Source: Helicobacter pylori (lineage in GTDB: Bacteria > Campylobacterota > Campylobacteria > Campylobacterales > Helicobacteraceae). Taken from it: DNA of 64,000 nt. The stretch is taken from NCBI RefSeq assembly GCF_016755635.1, contig NZ_CP051500.1, positions 434,001 to 498,000 on the forward strand. Reading direction: 5' to 3'. The position numbers were made by a program, and so were the translations under genes. The notes under the pieces are model-generated. The model was not told the DNA's origin and did no database searches. It saw nothing but the letters and a program-made list of their open reading frames with translations. Below, piece by piece: positions 1 to 9,311 of this stretch; position 1 is the first letter of the stretch; each line of letters starts with the position of its first letter.

Positions 1-1840
1 TTTTATTGATCGTTTCAATATCTATTTTTTCTTTTAGTGAAAGGATTTTTTCATCGCTAGAAGTGCGGATTAAATTGTAGTTTATTTTAAGCGTGTTAAT
101 GGCGTGTGAGACTTTTAAAAGCTCGTTCATTTTGCTGATACCAACAATGGCGCTAGTCATGTCCTCTATATCATCAATGGGGTAATTAAAAAGATCATCA
201 TAAGCGTTTTTAATGTCTTTTTCTAAAGTTTCACGATCCGCAAACATGTCTTTGATATTAGAATCGCTATTGGCACCGCTTTGATTGAATCGGTTTAATT
301 CTTTCAAATAATCATCAGTCGTTTTGTCAAAATTTTCTTGAATCCCTACAAAATCTATAAGGTAGCCAAAAGACATGTTGTTATAGGGGCGATTCACTCT
401 GGCTAGGGCTTGGAGTAAATTGTGATCTTTTAACTCCCTGTGGATATAAAGGCGCTTGAGATTGGCTAAATCAAAGCCGGTTAAAAGCATGTTAAACACA
501 AAGGCTATATCCGTATCTTCATGTTTAAAAGAATAAATCTTTTCTTTGACTTCTTGTTCATCATGCAAAATCAGGCTGGATTTGAGTTTGTTTAAAATCC
601 TTAGGTTGGGGTTTTTTTGTAAGACTTCTTCTTGGACTTCATTAAAAAGAGAATCAGCTAACCTGGCTTGCTTGCTTGAAAAACAAACCACCATAGCCTT
701 TAATTGTTCGTTGTCGTCATGCAGTTGTCTGAACTTCAATAAATCTCTAATGATATAAGAGAGCATTTCTTTAATGTATTTTTCATCATTAAAAATCGTT
801 TCTTTTTTAACCTCTATGTCTTCAATAATGATGCTTTCTTGTAAAAGGCGATAGATTTCTTGTAGTTTTTCTTTGTAGCTTGTTTCAATGGTTTCTAACT
901 GGAGTGTTAGGGTGTGTCCGTCTTTAATGGATTCTGTGTAAGAATAGGTGTGCAAGTAGTTGCCAAAAATTTTTTTAGTGGCTTTATCTTGCGTGTTGTC
1001 TTCTAATAGGGGCGTGCCTGTGAGGGCGATTTTAATCGCTGTTTTGTCGCATTCTATCAAATTAGCGTAAAAACAACCTTTAGGATCGTAGCTCCTGTGG
1101 GCTTCATCTATGATAAACACCCTTTGTAAATCGTGGCTGTTTTGAATGGATTCTTGCAAGTCTGTTTTAGAAATGATTTCTTTAGGAGTGCTATTGGAGG
1201 AGTCTTCATTGGGGGCTTTGAATTTTTGGATATTCACAACGATGATTTCATCATTCCCTTGAGGGTTTTCAAACACGCTAGAGTTTTTTAATTTTTGGCT
1301 CAAATCCTCTTTATTTTCTGCCTCATGCACACAAAGGCCTCTTTTTAAAAATTCGCTTTTGGCTTGCTCCAATAAATCCAACCTGTCCACAATAAAATAA
1401 AATTTAGTCTTTTTGTTTAGGTTGGATTGGCTAAAAAAGTCTCTGATGAGTTTGGTTAAATGATAGGTTAAGGCGGTTTTACCGCTGCCTTGCGTGTGCC
1501 AAATGATGCCTTTTAGGGGGTCTTTGGGGTTATTTTGATAATGCTTTTGCAATTCTTTTAAAACATTCAAGCTCGCAAACATCTGTGCATAACGCCAAAT
1601 GTGTTTCTTAAACTCTGATTTTTCTTTTAAGAAACTGATGCCGTATTTTAGGATAAAGCAAAGCCTTTTTGGAGAGCAAAACGAAGTCAAAAGGGCGTTT
1701 GTGGGGGTGTCTTTAGGGCTTTTTGGGCAGTCGGTGTCTTTAAGGTTAAATCCGTTTAAGATGCGTTTTTGAATTTCTTCAAGTGATTGATGGTTTTGAT
1801 GGTTTTGATCATTTTGATGATTTTTTTGGGGGGGGGGGGG
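1..1840 (-). pseudogene. hsdR: HsdR type I restriction subunit, helicase part (out of frame, runs off window)
   Basis: This is the downstream part of the type I restriction endonuclease subunit HsdR, the ATP-driven DNA translocase that cleaves unmethylated DNA in complex with HsdM and HsdS. The minus-strand frame is open from the C tract to the window edge and carries SF2 helicase motifs: Walker A (HTQGSGKTA, codons near 1500-1475), DEAH box (FIIDEAHRSY, near 1110), motif III (LTGTPL, near 1025) and motif VI (QALARVNRPY, near 400). It has no start codon of its own, because it is joined to the 1809-2450 fragment only when the C tract length is a multiple of three. Here the tract has 13 C, so the two halves are out of frame. 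About 230 residues of the family's usual length of roughly 1050 lie beyond the window, where hsdM and hsdS would be expected. Confidence 0.85.
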
Positions 1841-2450
1841 TAATATCTAGCTTATCAGCTTCAACAAAGCGTTGGAAAATAGGCGAATATGAAGCGCTAT
1901 AAAACGCGCCTTGATCGGGGTTGTTTTCATCATAGGGTAAGTTATCGCTAAAGAGCCAAATTTGCGCAAGGTTATAAAAAATCTTGTTTTCAGGGTTTTC
2001 ATAGCGTTTGATGTGGCGATCTCTTTCTTCTTTAATGCCTTGTCCGGCGTAAGGCTGCTTAACTTCTATATTCACCAAAGGCAAGCCATTGATAAAAAGG
2101 GTGATGTCAGGCCTGAAGGATTTATAGGGTAATTCAGCCATCATTTCATAAAGATTGTTGTTAGGGTTATCAAAGTCTATGATTTGACGCTCGCTTTTGA
2201 GCAAGTATTCATAAAAGCTTTTGCCTAAATCATTATAATTCAAGCGTTTTTTCATTTCATCAAGCGAATCTTGTGCGTTTTCAGTGGGGTTTAACGCTTT
2301 AAACGCTTGAGTGAAACTATCTGTTAAAATATTAGTGGCCGTGTCTAGGTTAGGCTTAGAATTAGTGGGAATAAAATCATAGCCCAACTTGGCTAAATGC
2401 ATTAAGGCAGGGACTTGAACCCTTGTGATTTCATTGTGTGGCATGAGCAC
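1809..2450 (-). CDS. hsdR: HsdR N-terminal fragment (nuclease domain), truncated by phase-variable tract
   Basis: This is the N-terminal 213 residues of HsdR. It holds the PD-(D/E)XK endonuclease core, seen as RPDITLF followed by NIEVKQPY near residues 138-160, which cuts DNA after translocation. The reading frame runs into a C13 tract (minus strand) and ends a few codons later at TGA, giving a protein without the motor. The true start may be the second Met (MPHNE), two codons in. With 12 or 15 C the frame would continue into the helicase half upstream at 1-1840. As sequenced the gene is in the OFF state, which blocks restriction but leaves HsdM/HsdS methylation unaffected. Recognition as HsdR is firm; the phase-variation reading is inferred from the tract. 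Confidence 0.85.
   Translation of the reverse strand: MLMPHNEITRVQVPALMHLAKLGYDFIPTNSKPNLDTATNILTDSFTQAFKALNPTENAQDSLDEMKKRLNYNDLGKSFYEYLLKSERQIIDFDNPNNNLYEMMAELPYKSFRPDITLFINGLPLVNIEVKQPYAGQGIKEERDRHIKRYENPENKIFYNLAQIWLFSDNLPYDENNPDQGAFYSASYSPIFQRFVEADKLDITPPPPKKSSK
1821..1840 (-). repeat. C13A7 homopolymer tract inside hsdR (phase-variation switch)
   Basis: On the plus strand seven T (1821-1827) are followed by thirteen G (1828-1840); on the coding strand this reads C13 A7. The upstream frame needs a C count divisible by three to enter the helicase frame, so 13 is out of frame while 12 or 15 would be in frame. Such tracts mutate by slipped-strand mispairing and are the usual on/off switch of H. 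pylori surface and restriction genes. Confidence 0.9.
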
Positions 2451-2491
2451 CCCTTTGATTTAAGGTTGTTATTATAATGTAAAAATAAAAA

Positions 2492-4387
2492 TCATGGTTG
2501 TTTGAGTCGCATTTGCAATAACAAACAAGCTTTTTTAAGGAATTGTTTTAAGGCGTTTTGAGAGAATTTGGTAAAATGCGTAAGCTCATTTTCGTTAAGA
2601 TGCAATGAAACGATTAATACGCTTTGTAAGATATGAGCGATACTCCCTTCAAATAAAATGCCTATAGTGGGGGTTTTAGCGCTTGTTGTTTGGCAAAATC
2701 CGTTCAAGCTATCCACCCATTCAAATATTTCTTGCTTGGTTTTGCAAGGCGTGTTTAAACGCATGAAAAAATCCTCTTTAAAACTGATCAGATTTTTTTG
2801 CAAATTTTTTAAATCCTTAGCATGATGACTTTTAGGGCTAAACATGCTTTTAATGCGAGCGATAGCTTCTTGTTTGTTGGAATGTTTCAATTTTACTTGA
2901 GAATGATTGAGGCTAACGGCATGCTTGATTTTAGCCCCATAACTCAGATTATAGACTTTTTTAGGCTGGTAATAATTAAGGGCTTCTTCAATCCTTTCTT
3001 TAGAGAGCAAAAAAAGCGAGTCGCTAAAAGTTTCATAACCTTTAAAATTACCCTCTACGCTGATTAAAGACGAAGGGTCAATTTCTTTTTCATTTTCATA
3101 ATAGGAATTTTGAGCGTGCTTTTTAAACCCTTTGATATAAGCGCAATCTAAAGCACACAGATAAATTTCATCGCTCATCAAACTCGCTAAAGCCACCCCA
3201 GCATTGCCCACAAAAGGCGCTGCGTATTCTATATTTAAAGGGCTTATATACGCACAAGCGCTCCCCCCACGCATAAACATTAACGCTTCTTTGGCTGTAT
3301 TAAAAGCGTTAGGATTGAGCATGTTAGCCCCTATTAAGGGGGTGTCTTTTAGGGGGGCTTTTTCTAAAACTTCCTTAAGATAATCAATGCGCTCCACTTC
3401 TATTTGAAAATCCACTTTAACGCCATGCGCTTTTAAAGGCTTTAAAGCGGTTCCGCATGAAAAAATGATGAAATGATCTTCATTTTCTTTTAAAAAATCT
3501 AACAATAAATCCAGGCTTGGCCCATTACCCACCACGCAAATGGGAGCGTTAATCTTTTTAGGTTTAATCTTTAGGGTTTTGTATAAGGGTAAGTTTTTGA
3601 GCGTGTTCTTTAACCCTAGCAATTCATCTTCAAAACTCCCCCAACCCCTTAAAGCTTGTTTGTAATAGCTTTGAATGTTTTCTCGCATGCGCGAATTAAA
3701 AGCGCTTTTATAGGGCATGATTTCTAATTTTAAAAAAGAATGCGTGATAGGGCGTTTCAAAAAATCCATTTTCAATTCATTAGGGTTAAAAAACCCTTGA
3801 ATAAAGAGTTTAGCCCCTTTTTTAATCAAATCTTCATAACGCGCAAAATAACAACTGATTTTAAACAAATCTAAATTTTCTTCAAACAAATAAAGCGAAT
3901 GGAAGCGGTAATTTTGAGCCTGTAAAATAGCCAAAAACAAGCCGTCTAAAACGCCATAAATCATGGTAGGGGGTAAGAGTTTCTCTAAAGAGCAAGGCGT
4001 TTGATGGTTATTTAAAAAATTTAAGATCGCATGCGTGGCTTTAAGGGTTAGGGGGAGTTTGGGGTTGTTTTGAGTTTTTAAATAATTTAAAGAGAGGTGG
4101 TTATTGTCTAATGACCATCTGGGATTATTTAGGGGGTTAGAAGCCATGTTAAAAGCGATTTCTACCATTTGATTTTTAGGGTAGCTTAAAGCGTTTGTGG
4201 GTGTGTGTAAGAGATTGAAATGGTTTTTTTCAAAAAGCAATTGGTAATTTTTAAAAGGCGTATTGAGAGCGTTAAAAAGATGGGGATTATAAGATTTGAA
4301 AAAAACTAAATTATCCCTAAAACGCTTTAAAATTTCTTTTTCTAAAAAGGGCGCATCAAAAGATTCTAGGGCTTTTAAAAAGGGCAT
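2492..4387 (-). CDS. Maf-like motility accessory factor / DUF115 family protein (HP0465 type)
   Basis: This 631-residue protein belongs to the DUF115 (MptE-like, Maf) family, whose flagellar members in Campylobacter and Helicobacter are linked to nonulosonic-acid modification of flagellin. The family core is seen in the middle third: VVGNGPSLDLLLDF (about residue 286), a Cys-Gly turn (FSCGTAL), the RGGSACAYISPL stretch, then FVGNAGVALA and LCALDCAYIKG. It is long for DUF115, with a helical N-terminal half of no recognised domain. It is the last gene of a minus-strand run starting at pepF, 25 bases after the TerB-like gene. The chromosome usually carries a second paralogue near the flagellin genes, so the exact substrate of this copy is unknown. 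The family is clear; the role is inferred. Confidence 0.75.
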   Translation of the reverse strand: MPFLKALESFDAPFLEKEILKRFRDNLVFFKSYNPHLFNALNTPFKNYQLLFEKNHFNLLHTPTNALSYPKNQMVEIAFNMASNPLNNPRWSLDNNHLSLNYLKTQNNPKLPLTLKATHAILNFLNNHQTPCSLEKLLPPTMIYGVLDGLFLAILQAQNYRFHSLYLFEENLDLFKISCYFARYEDLIKKGAKLFIQGFFNPNELKMDFLKRPITHSFLKLEIMPYKSAFNSRMRENIQSYYKQALRGWGSFEDELLGLKNTLKNLPLYKTLKIKPKKINAPICVVGNGPSLDLLLDFLKENEDHFIIFSCGTALKPLKAHGVKVDFQIEVERIDYLKEVLEKAPLKDTPLIGANMLNPNAFNTAKEALMFMRGGSACAYISPLNIEYAAPFVGNAGVALASLMSDEIYLCALDCAYIKGFKKHAQNSYYENEKEIDPSSLISVEGNFKGYETFSDSLFLLSKERIEEALNYYQPKKVYNLSYGAKIKHAVSLNHSQVKLKHSNKQEAIARIKSMFSPKSHHAKDLKNLQKNLISFKEDFFMRLNTPCKTKQEIFEWVDSLNGFCQTTSAKTPTIGILFEGSIAHILQSVLIVSLHLNENELTHFTKFSQNALKQFLKKACLLLQMRLKQP

Positions 4388-4412
4388 GTAATGGCCTTTT
4401 TCATAAGACCCC

Positions 4413-5180
4413 TTAGGAGTCTTTTAAATCATTTTCTAAAAGTTGGGAAGCGAGGGCGATTTTTTTCAACGAGATAAAATCTTGTTCGCTGTAGCGTTTG
4501 TTGTCATTCATTTTGTGGTAGTAGGGGGCGCTTAAATCCAGGGCTTTTTTTTCTAAATCTTGCTTGGTGGTGTGGGTTTGGATTTCAAAAAGATTTTTTG
4601 CTTCTTCTAAAGACATAGGGATTTCTATGGAATTGAAGCGTTCAAAATTGTCATAAAGCTCGTTAAAATCCTGATTGTCTATCTGCAAAAACGCCCCCAC
4701 ATCTAAAAACAATTCTTTTTCTTTGCTATCCAAAATCCCATCAGTATAGGCTAATAACATAAGAAATTCCACTAATTTCAGGCGTTTGGCGTATTCCCCA
4801 TGCGTGTGATCAGCGATTTCTTGGCATAAGGATTCAAAATTTTCTTTTTGATCCACAGGCTCATTGAGAAGCTCTTTGGCTAAATCTTGTTGTTCGCTGT
4901 TTAAGGGCTGCTCTAATTCATTGATAAAAAGCGTCCTTAAGGCGTTATCCAAAGCGTTTTTTTGAATATCTAAACATTTTAAAAGACGCATATACGCGCC
5001 AATTTGGGTTTGCTTGAATTTGTCTAGGGGGCTAGATTGCACCAACAAATAGGGGTCATTTTTCAAGTCGTATTCTTCGGTTTTGGTTTTAGGGTTTAGG
5101 GGGTTTTTCAAATATTCTTTGAGGGTGTTGTAAAAATAAAACAACACAACCGCCGCAACAATTAATAAAATGATTTCCAT
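4413..5180 (-). CDS. membrane-anchored TerB-like helical protein (HP0466 type)
   Basis: This 255-residue protein has one N-terminal membrane anchor (roughly residues 2-19, IILLIVAAVVLFYFY), then an acidic, mostly helical cytoplasmic part. The segment around residues 125-185 (FLMLLAYTDGILDSKEKELF) has the pattern of TerB/DjlA-type domains: an AYTDG-x-hhDxxE turn between helices, as in tellurite-resistance TerB-like proteins. No catalytic motif is visible and the biochemical role is unknown. It lies 9 bases downstream of the small membrane gene at 5190 and 25 bases upstream of the Maf-like gene, so all are probably co-transcribed from the pepF side. The TerB assignment rests on pattern resemblance only. 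Confidence 0.7.
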   Translation of the reverse strand: MEIILLIVAAVVLFYFYNTLKEYLKNPLNPKTKTEEYDLKNDPYLLVQSSPLDKFKQTQIGAYMRLLKCLDIQKNALDNALRTLFINELEQPLNSEQQDLAKELLNEPVDQKENFESLCQEIADHTHGEYAKRLKLVEFLMLLAYTDGILDSKEKELFLDVGAFLQIDNQDFNELYDNFERFNSIEIPMSLEEAKNLFEIQTHTTKQDLEKKALDLSAPYYHKMNDNKRYSEQDFISLKKIALASQLLENDLKDS

Positions 5181-5189
5181 TTTTTTCCT

Positions 5190-5504
5190 TTATGAGTATT
5201 TTTTCATCTGTTCTTTGAGATCTTGTTTTTGCCTGCTCTCTCGCTCTTTTTTGGCTTGATAAAGGCGCATTTGCTCTTCTTTTTGCTTGTCTTGTAAGAT
5301 CATTTTCCTCTCATGGTTTTTTTTAAGCCGTTCTATGTATTCTTCTCGTTTTTCTGGGTCTTGGAAACTCACAGGGCGGATGAAAAAAACAAACAAAATC
5401 AACACAAAAATCCCCATGGCGACAATCTCAGAGCCTTCGCCATTGAAAGCATACCAAAGCCCCCCCATCAAAGAAGCGAGCGCGAGTTTTAAAAAAGCGT
5501 TCAT
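5190..5504 (-). CDS. small membrane protein with charged coiled-coil tail (HP0467 type)
   Basis: This 104-residue protein has two hydrophobic segments at the N-terminus (FLKLALASLMGGLWYA and IVAMGIFVLILFVFFI) followed by a strongly charged, Lys/Glu/Gln-rich helix of about 60 residues that probably forms a cytoplasmic coiled coil. I place the start at the ATG at 5504, immediately after the stop of the upstream gene. The longer frame would need a TTG at 5540 inside that gene. No family function is recognised. It sits in the tight minus-strand run between the SdhB-HdrB-like protein and the TerB-like protein; co-translation with the former is likely from the 1-base spacing. Confidence 0.7.
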   Translation of the reverse strand: MNAFLKLALASLMGGLWYAFNGEGSEIVAMGIFVLILFVFFIRPVSFQDPEKREEYIERLKKNHERKMILQDKQKEEQMRLYQAKKERESRQKQDLKEQMKKYS

Positions 5505-5505
5505 C

Positions 5506-6996
5506 TTAAATGAAAGTAACTTGATGATAATGCGTATCAAGCCCTAAAGCTTGCGTGTTTTTTTCCCCCATAGCCATTAGTGCGATTTGAGGTAAAAACA
5601 AAGTGGGGGTGTTGTCATTATCTCTTTTATAAACTTTTGAAGCTTTTAAACTTAAATTTTCAAAAGCGTGAAAAAGCCCTAAAGAATGCACGATTAAAAA
5701 ATCCGCCCCCAAATCAATCCCCAAATAGCGTAAATGCGCGCACTGGAGTAAGCCACTTGTTTCATTAACTTCTAAAAGGGGGGCGTAATTTTGAAAAGAT
5801 TCTAAAAAATGGGGGGCTTTTAAATGGATTTTATTGAAAAAATGATCGCTTCGTTTGATGCGAGAAAATTCAGCCCCTAAAAACGCATCAAAAGGGCTTT
5901 TCAATTCCCATGCCAAAAATTCATTAACCCATTCATTAAGATAGGCTACCTCAATATCTTTTTCATAAACGAGCTGGTATTTTTTTAATTTTTCATTGAC
6001 GGAGTTGATGATTTCAGGGTTGTTGTCTAAAACTTCTTTAGCATGCAAGATATTCAAATACGCATCTTCTTCGCAAAAAATGAGCGAAACGCCATTGGCT
6101 TTGGCCAGAGCCAGATTATATGCAGAAGCGGTAAGGAAATCGTGCGTGCTTATAATCTTCCCATAATAGCCTCCATCATAACAAAAAGGCAGATCAATGA
6201 TTTTTTGCCCCATTTTTTCTAAATAGAGCTTAGCGCTTTTGAGAAGCGATTGCGCATCTAAATGTTTCGCATAAGCGTTAAAGAGCGTGCAAGTTTTAGG
6301 GGGGTTAGGCGTTTTAGGGGGGTTAGAGTTGTATTGAAAAAGGCTTAAAAGGTTTTTAGAAAAATCTTTCCATGGCTTGATTTTGGAATTGGTTAGGATT
6401 TCTTGCAATTCATAGATTTCATGGTCAATGTTGTCATCGTTTTTATAGAGATAATGCGCTACGCTTAAAAAATTCATCACGCCGCTTTCAGGCTGAGAGA
6501 TCATCTCTAACAACCGGTTGCGCTCTGTGGGGTAGCGTTTCATCAGCCATTTAACATACAAGAAAAAGCCATCGCCCAGATATTTAGGGTTGGTTTGGGG
6601 GTTGATAAAATTGATTTGAATAAACTTTTCTAATTCTTCTTTTTCGCCTTTAGTGATGTAGGGGACTTGTTTGAAAAAATCTTCATAGTTTTTTAAAACC
6701 GCCTTTTCATCAATCATCAAGTCTTTTAAAGCGTATCGTTTGGATAGGGGATCTAGCACCCATTCTTTAGAAAAAAACGCCACCAAATCGCTCACTTTAG
6801 CGTCTTCAAACACCGCAATTTGGTTGATTTTAAGCGCAATATTTTCATTATAGCTCACGCCTTTGAGTTGTTTTAAAAGATCCAAAAGGTATTGATCTTC
6901 TTGGTATTCTAAAAAATAAGACTCATAAGCAGGGTTGTAATCTTTGTTGGTTTCAAAACGAAAGACCTTTACATGCAATTTCAAAACGCTCATCAA
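5506..6996 (-). CDS. SdhB-like plus HdrB-like protein lacking iron-sulfur ligands (HP0468, DUF5644 type)
   Basis: This 496-residue protein is usually annotated as hypothetical. Its N-terminal 150 residues follow the fumarate reductase/SdhB pattern (HVKVFRFETNKDYNPAYESY, then LDPLSKRYALKDLMID with a PYI turn), but the [2Fe-2S] cysteines are absent. The C-terminal half follows HdrB/SdhE: LYLEKMGQKIIDLPFCYDGG, a helix-rich NLALAKANGVSLIFCEEDAY stretch, GADFLIVHSLGLFHAFE, and a closing LPQIALMAMG...LGLDTHYH. The paired CCG cysteines are reduced to isolated ones. It therefore looks like a respiratory iron-sulfur subunit pair that fused and lost its clusters. It is encoded between HP0469-like and HP0467-like genes and overlaps neither. 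Function unknown; the homology reading is mine. Confidence 0.75.
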   Translation of the reverse strand: MMSVLKLHVKVFRFETNKDYNPAYESYFLEYQEDQYLLDLLKQLKGVSYNENIALKINQIAVFEDAKVSDLVAFFSKEWVLDPLSKRYALKDLMIDEKAVLKNYEDFFKQVPYITKGEKEELEKFIQINFINPQTNPKYLGDGFFLYVKWLMKRYPTERNRLLEMISQPESGVMNFLSVAHYLYKNDDNIDHEIYELQEILTNSKIKPWKDFSKNLLSLFQYNSNPPKTPNPPKTCTLFNAYAKHLDAQSLLKSAKLYLEKMGQKIIDLPFCYDGGYYGKIISTHDFLTASAYNLALAKANGVSLIFCEEDAYLNILHAKEVLDNNPEIINSVNEKLKKYQLVYEKDIEVAYLNEWVNEFLAWELKSPFDAFLGAEFSRIKRSDHFFNKIHLKAPHFLESFQNYAPLLEVNETSGLLQCAHLRYLGIDLGADFLIVHSLGLFHAFENLSLKASKVYKRDNDNTPTLFLPQIALMAMGEKNTQALGLDTHYHQVTFI

Positions 6997-7004
6997 TGAT
7001 TCCT

Positions 7005-7493
7005 TTAGCTTTTGTGCAGATTTTCTAAAATCGCGCGGTTTTTGGAATTGGAAAAAAGGGCCTCTTTAGAATCCAGCCATTCTTTAGACTCTCGCTCGTC
7101 TTTTTTTAGCTCTTGTGTGATTGGCTCTTCTTTTTGAAACAATTCAAGCGAATCGCAACGATTGAATAAAACGGCATTTTCATTTTTTTCTTTGATAAGG
7201 ATTTGAATGATGCCAGGAAGTTTTACTTGAACCACGCTGACAATGTTATTAGGGCCAAACCCGGCTTCAAACTGCACGCTTTGCGCGTCAATCATCAAGC
7301 TTTCTAAGGTGTATCCGGCTAAAACAAACAGCACTAACGCACCGAATTTTTCATGGATTTCTTTAGGGAGCTTGGGGGAAAAATCAATCGCATCTCTTTC
7401 GCACAAAAGGTTGAAACTCAAATGGTTTTTGGACAGAAATTGCAAGTATTCAATGCAATGCTTGTCGTTTAAAAGCCTTAATTCTCTTCGCAT
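7005..7493 (-). CDS. conserved hypothetical protein (HP0469 type)
   Basis: This 162-residue protein has no domain I recognise. It reads as a mixed alpha/beta soluble protein with a central hydrophobic stretch (FGALVLFVLAGYTLESL, about residues 49-65) and a beta-rich segment (NNIVSVVQVKLPGIIQILIK), then a charged helical tail. The start overlaps the end of pepF by 16 bases and the stop lies 8 bases before the SdhB-HdrB-like gene, so translational coupling and a shared transcript with both are likely. There is no signal peptide. The overlap and coherent codon use support a real gene; no function can be given. Confidence 0.7.
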   Translation of the reverse strand: MRRELRLLNDKHCIEYLQFLSKNHLSFNLLCERDAIDFSPKLPKEIHEKFGALVLFVLAGYTLESLMIDAQSVQFEAGFGPNNIVSVVQVKLPGIIQILIKEKNENAVLFNRCDSLELFQKEEPITQELKKDERESKEWLDSKEALFSNSKNRAILENLHKS

Positions 7494-9214
7494 GCGAGCA
7501 ACCTTTCAAATTCTTCCAACAAATGACGCACCTCTTGCATGCCAATTTCCCAAAATTCTTTGCTATCAATATCAAAGCCAAACATGGACACTAATTCTTT
7601 AGGGCTTTTTGACCCTCCTAAGCTCAAAAATTCCATGTAAGTTTTAACAAATTCTTTAGCGTCGCTTTTTTTATAAAGCCCATAAAGCGCTAAAGTCAAA
7701 AGCTGCCCGTAACTATAAGCGTAGCAATAAAAAGGCGAATGGATAAAATGGGGGATATAGCTCCACCACAAATGGTAGTTTTTAGTGAGTTTCACGCTCT
7801 TTTCAAACATTCTTTGATTTTCTTCAAACCAGATTCGATCAAAATCTTTGGTGTCTAATTCCTCATCCATTTCATGAATTCTTCTTTCAAAATTCGTCAT
7901 CACCACTTGCCTAAAAAGGGTAGAAAAAATATCCTCTAATTTGCCGGCCAGCATGAAAAGGAGTTCATCAGATTTTAAACCCTTTTTTAAATGCTCAAAA
8001 AACAGCATTTCAGAAAAGACAGAAGCGGTTTCTGCGGTGGTTAAGGGCGTATCCATGTTCAATACGCCTTGTTTTTTGGACAATTCTTGGTGGATCATAT
8101 GCCCAAATTCATGAGCGATAGTGAAAGCGTCTCGGCGATTTCCTGTGTAGTTTAACAACACATAAGGGTGAGCGCTAGGCACCGCGCCATGGCTAAAAGC
8201 CCCGCCTTGCTTAAAGTCTTTAGGGTGTGAATCCACCCAGCCTTCTTTAATCGCTTTAGAAGCGATTTTATGAAATTCAGGGCTAAAGGCTTTAAGGGTT
8301 TTAAGCACTTCTTCTAAAGCTTGAGAGTAAGTCATGGTGATGCTCTCATCGTTTAAAGGAGCGTAGCGGTCGTAATCTTTGAGTTTATGCCCTAAAATTT
8401 GCGCTTTTTGATGGTAGTAACGATGCACTAAAGAAAAATTAGCGTTCACAATCTCTATCATGCTATCCACACTCTCTTGGGAGATCTGGTTGTCAATGTG
8501 GCGGAAACTCTCTTTTTTGTCGTATTTTCTCAGCCTAGTTTCAATAAGCAAGTCTTTACGCACCATGTTTAAAATGTAAGTGAGTAAAGGGCGGGATTTT
8601 TCTAACGCTTTACTGAAAGCTTTTTGAGATTTTTTACGGATCTTGCGTTTGGGGTTGTGCAAGAGGGCTAAAATTTCTTCCTCGCTTAAATTTTGCTCTT
8701 CAAAAGGGATTTTCAAAGAAGAAAAATGCTCATCAAAAAGACGGCTAAACGCACCCACTCCCACAGGTGAAAGGGCTAGAGCGATCTTTTCTTCATCTAA
8801 ATTTAAGGTGTGCTTTTTCTTTTCTATGAGATTGTTTAGATAAAAAGCATGGTCTTTGCATTTTTTAATGAAAGCGAGTTGTTTTTTGGCGTCCAAATTC
8901 TTAAATTCAATTTCAAAGAATAAAAGGTGTTGTTGGATATTTGTGCAAGCCATTTCGCATTGCGAATAAAACTTCGCTTCTTTAGTGTTCTTAGCAAAAA
9001 GCAATTGAGCGTAAGCCATCGCTCTAGAAATTTTTTCTAACAAATTTTCGTAATGTTTAAGAGTGTTGGCAAATTTTGCAGCGTCTAAATTCTTAAGGTT
9101 ATTTTGATAAGCGCTCTCAAATTCTTGTGCTTCTGTTTGTAAGGTTTTTAAAAATTCTTCTGCACTTTCTTTATTTTCAAATAAAGCGCTTAAATCCCAT
9201 TCTTGCTCTTTCAT
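7478..9214 (-). CDS. pepF: oligoendopeptidase F (M3B metallopeptidase)
   Basis: Oligoendopeptidase F is a cytoplasmic zinc peptidase of family M3B that cuts short peptides, probably for peptide recycling. The 578-residue length is normal. The zinc motif HEFGH with the following MIHQE stands near residue 367, the downstream glutamate ligand region is TAETASVFSEMLFFEH near residue 392, and the C-terminal YSYGQLLTLALYGLY segment is typical of the family. It is the first gene of the minus-strand run that continues to the Maf-like gene and overlaps the next gene by 16 bases. The start ATG at 9214 has a GGGGATTTC ribosome-binding region just upstream on the minus strand. Identification is firm. Confidence 0.93.
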   Translation of the reverse strand: MKEQEWDLSALFENKESAEEFLKTLQTEAQEFESAYQNNLKNLDAAKFANTLKHYENLLEKISRAMAYAQLLFAKNTKEAKFYSQCEMACTNIQQHLLFFEIEFKNLDAKKQLAFIKKCKDHAFYLNNLIEKKKHTLNLDEEKIALALSPVGVGAFSRLFDEHFSSLKIPFEEQNLSEEEILALLHNPKRKIRKKSQKAFSKALEKSRPLLTYILNMVRKDLLIETRLRKYDKKESFRHIDNQISQESVDSMIEIVNANFSLVHRYYHQKAQILGHKLKDYDRYAPLNDESITMTYSQALEEVLKTLKAFSPEFHKIASKAIKEGWVDSHPKDFKQGGAFSHGAVPSAHPYVLLNYTGNRRDAFTIAHEFGHMIHQELSKKQGVLNMDTPLTTAETASVFSEMLFFEHLKKGLKSDELLFMLAGKLEDIFSTLFRQVVMTNFERRIHEMDEELDTKDFDRIWFEENQRMFEKSVKLTKNYHLWWSYIPHFIHSPFYCYAYSYGQLLTLALYGLYKKSDAKEFVKTYMEFLSLGGSKSPKELVSMFGFDIDSKEFWEIGMQEVRHLLEEFERLLACEEN

Positions 9215-9311
9215 GAAATCCCCTTTTTATATTAATTTGGAGTTAAAATATGCTTGTATTTTAACATAACACTGACAACACAAGCAAACTTATCATTTGG
9301 TTTTTGCGCCA

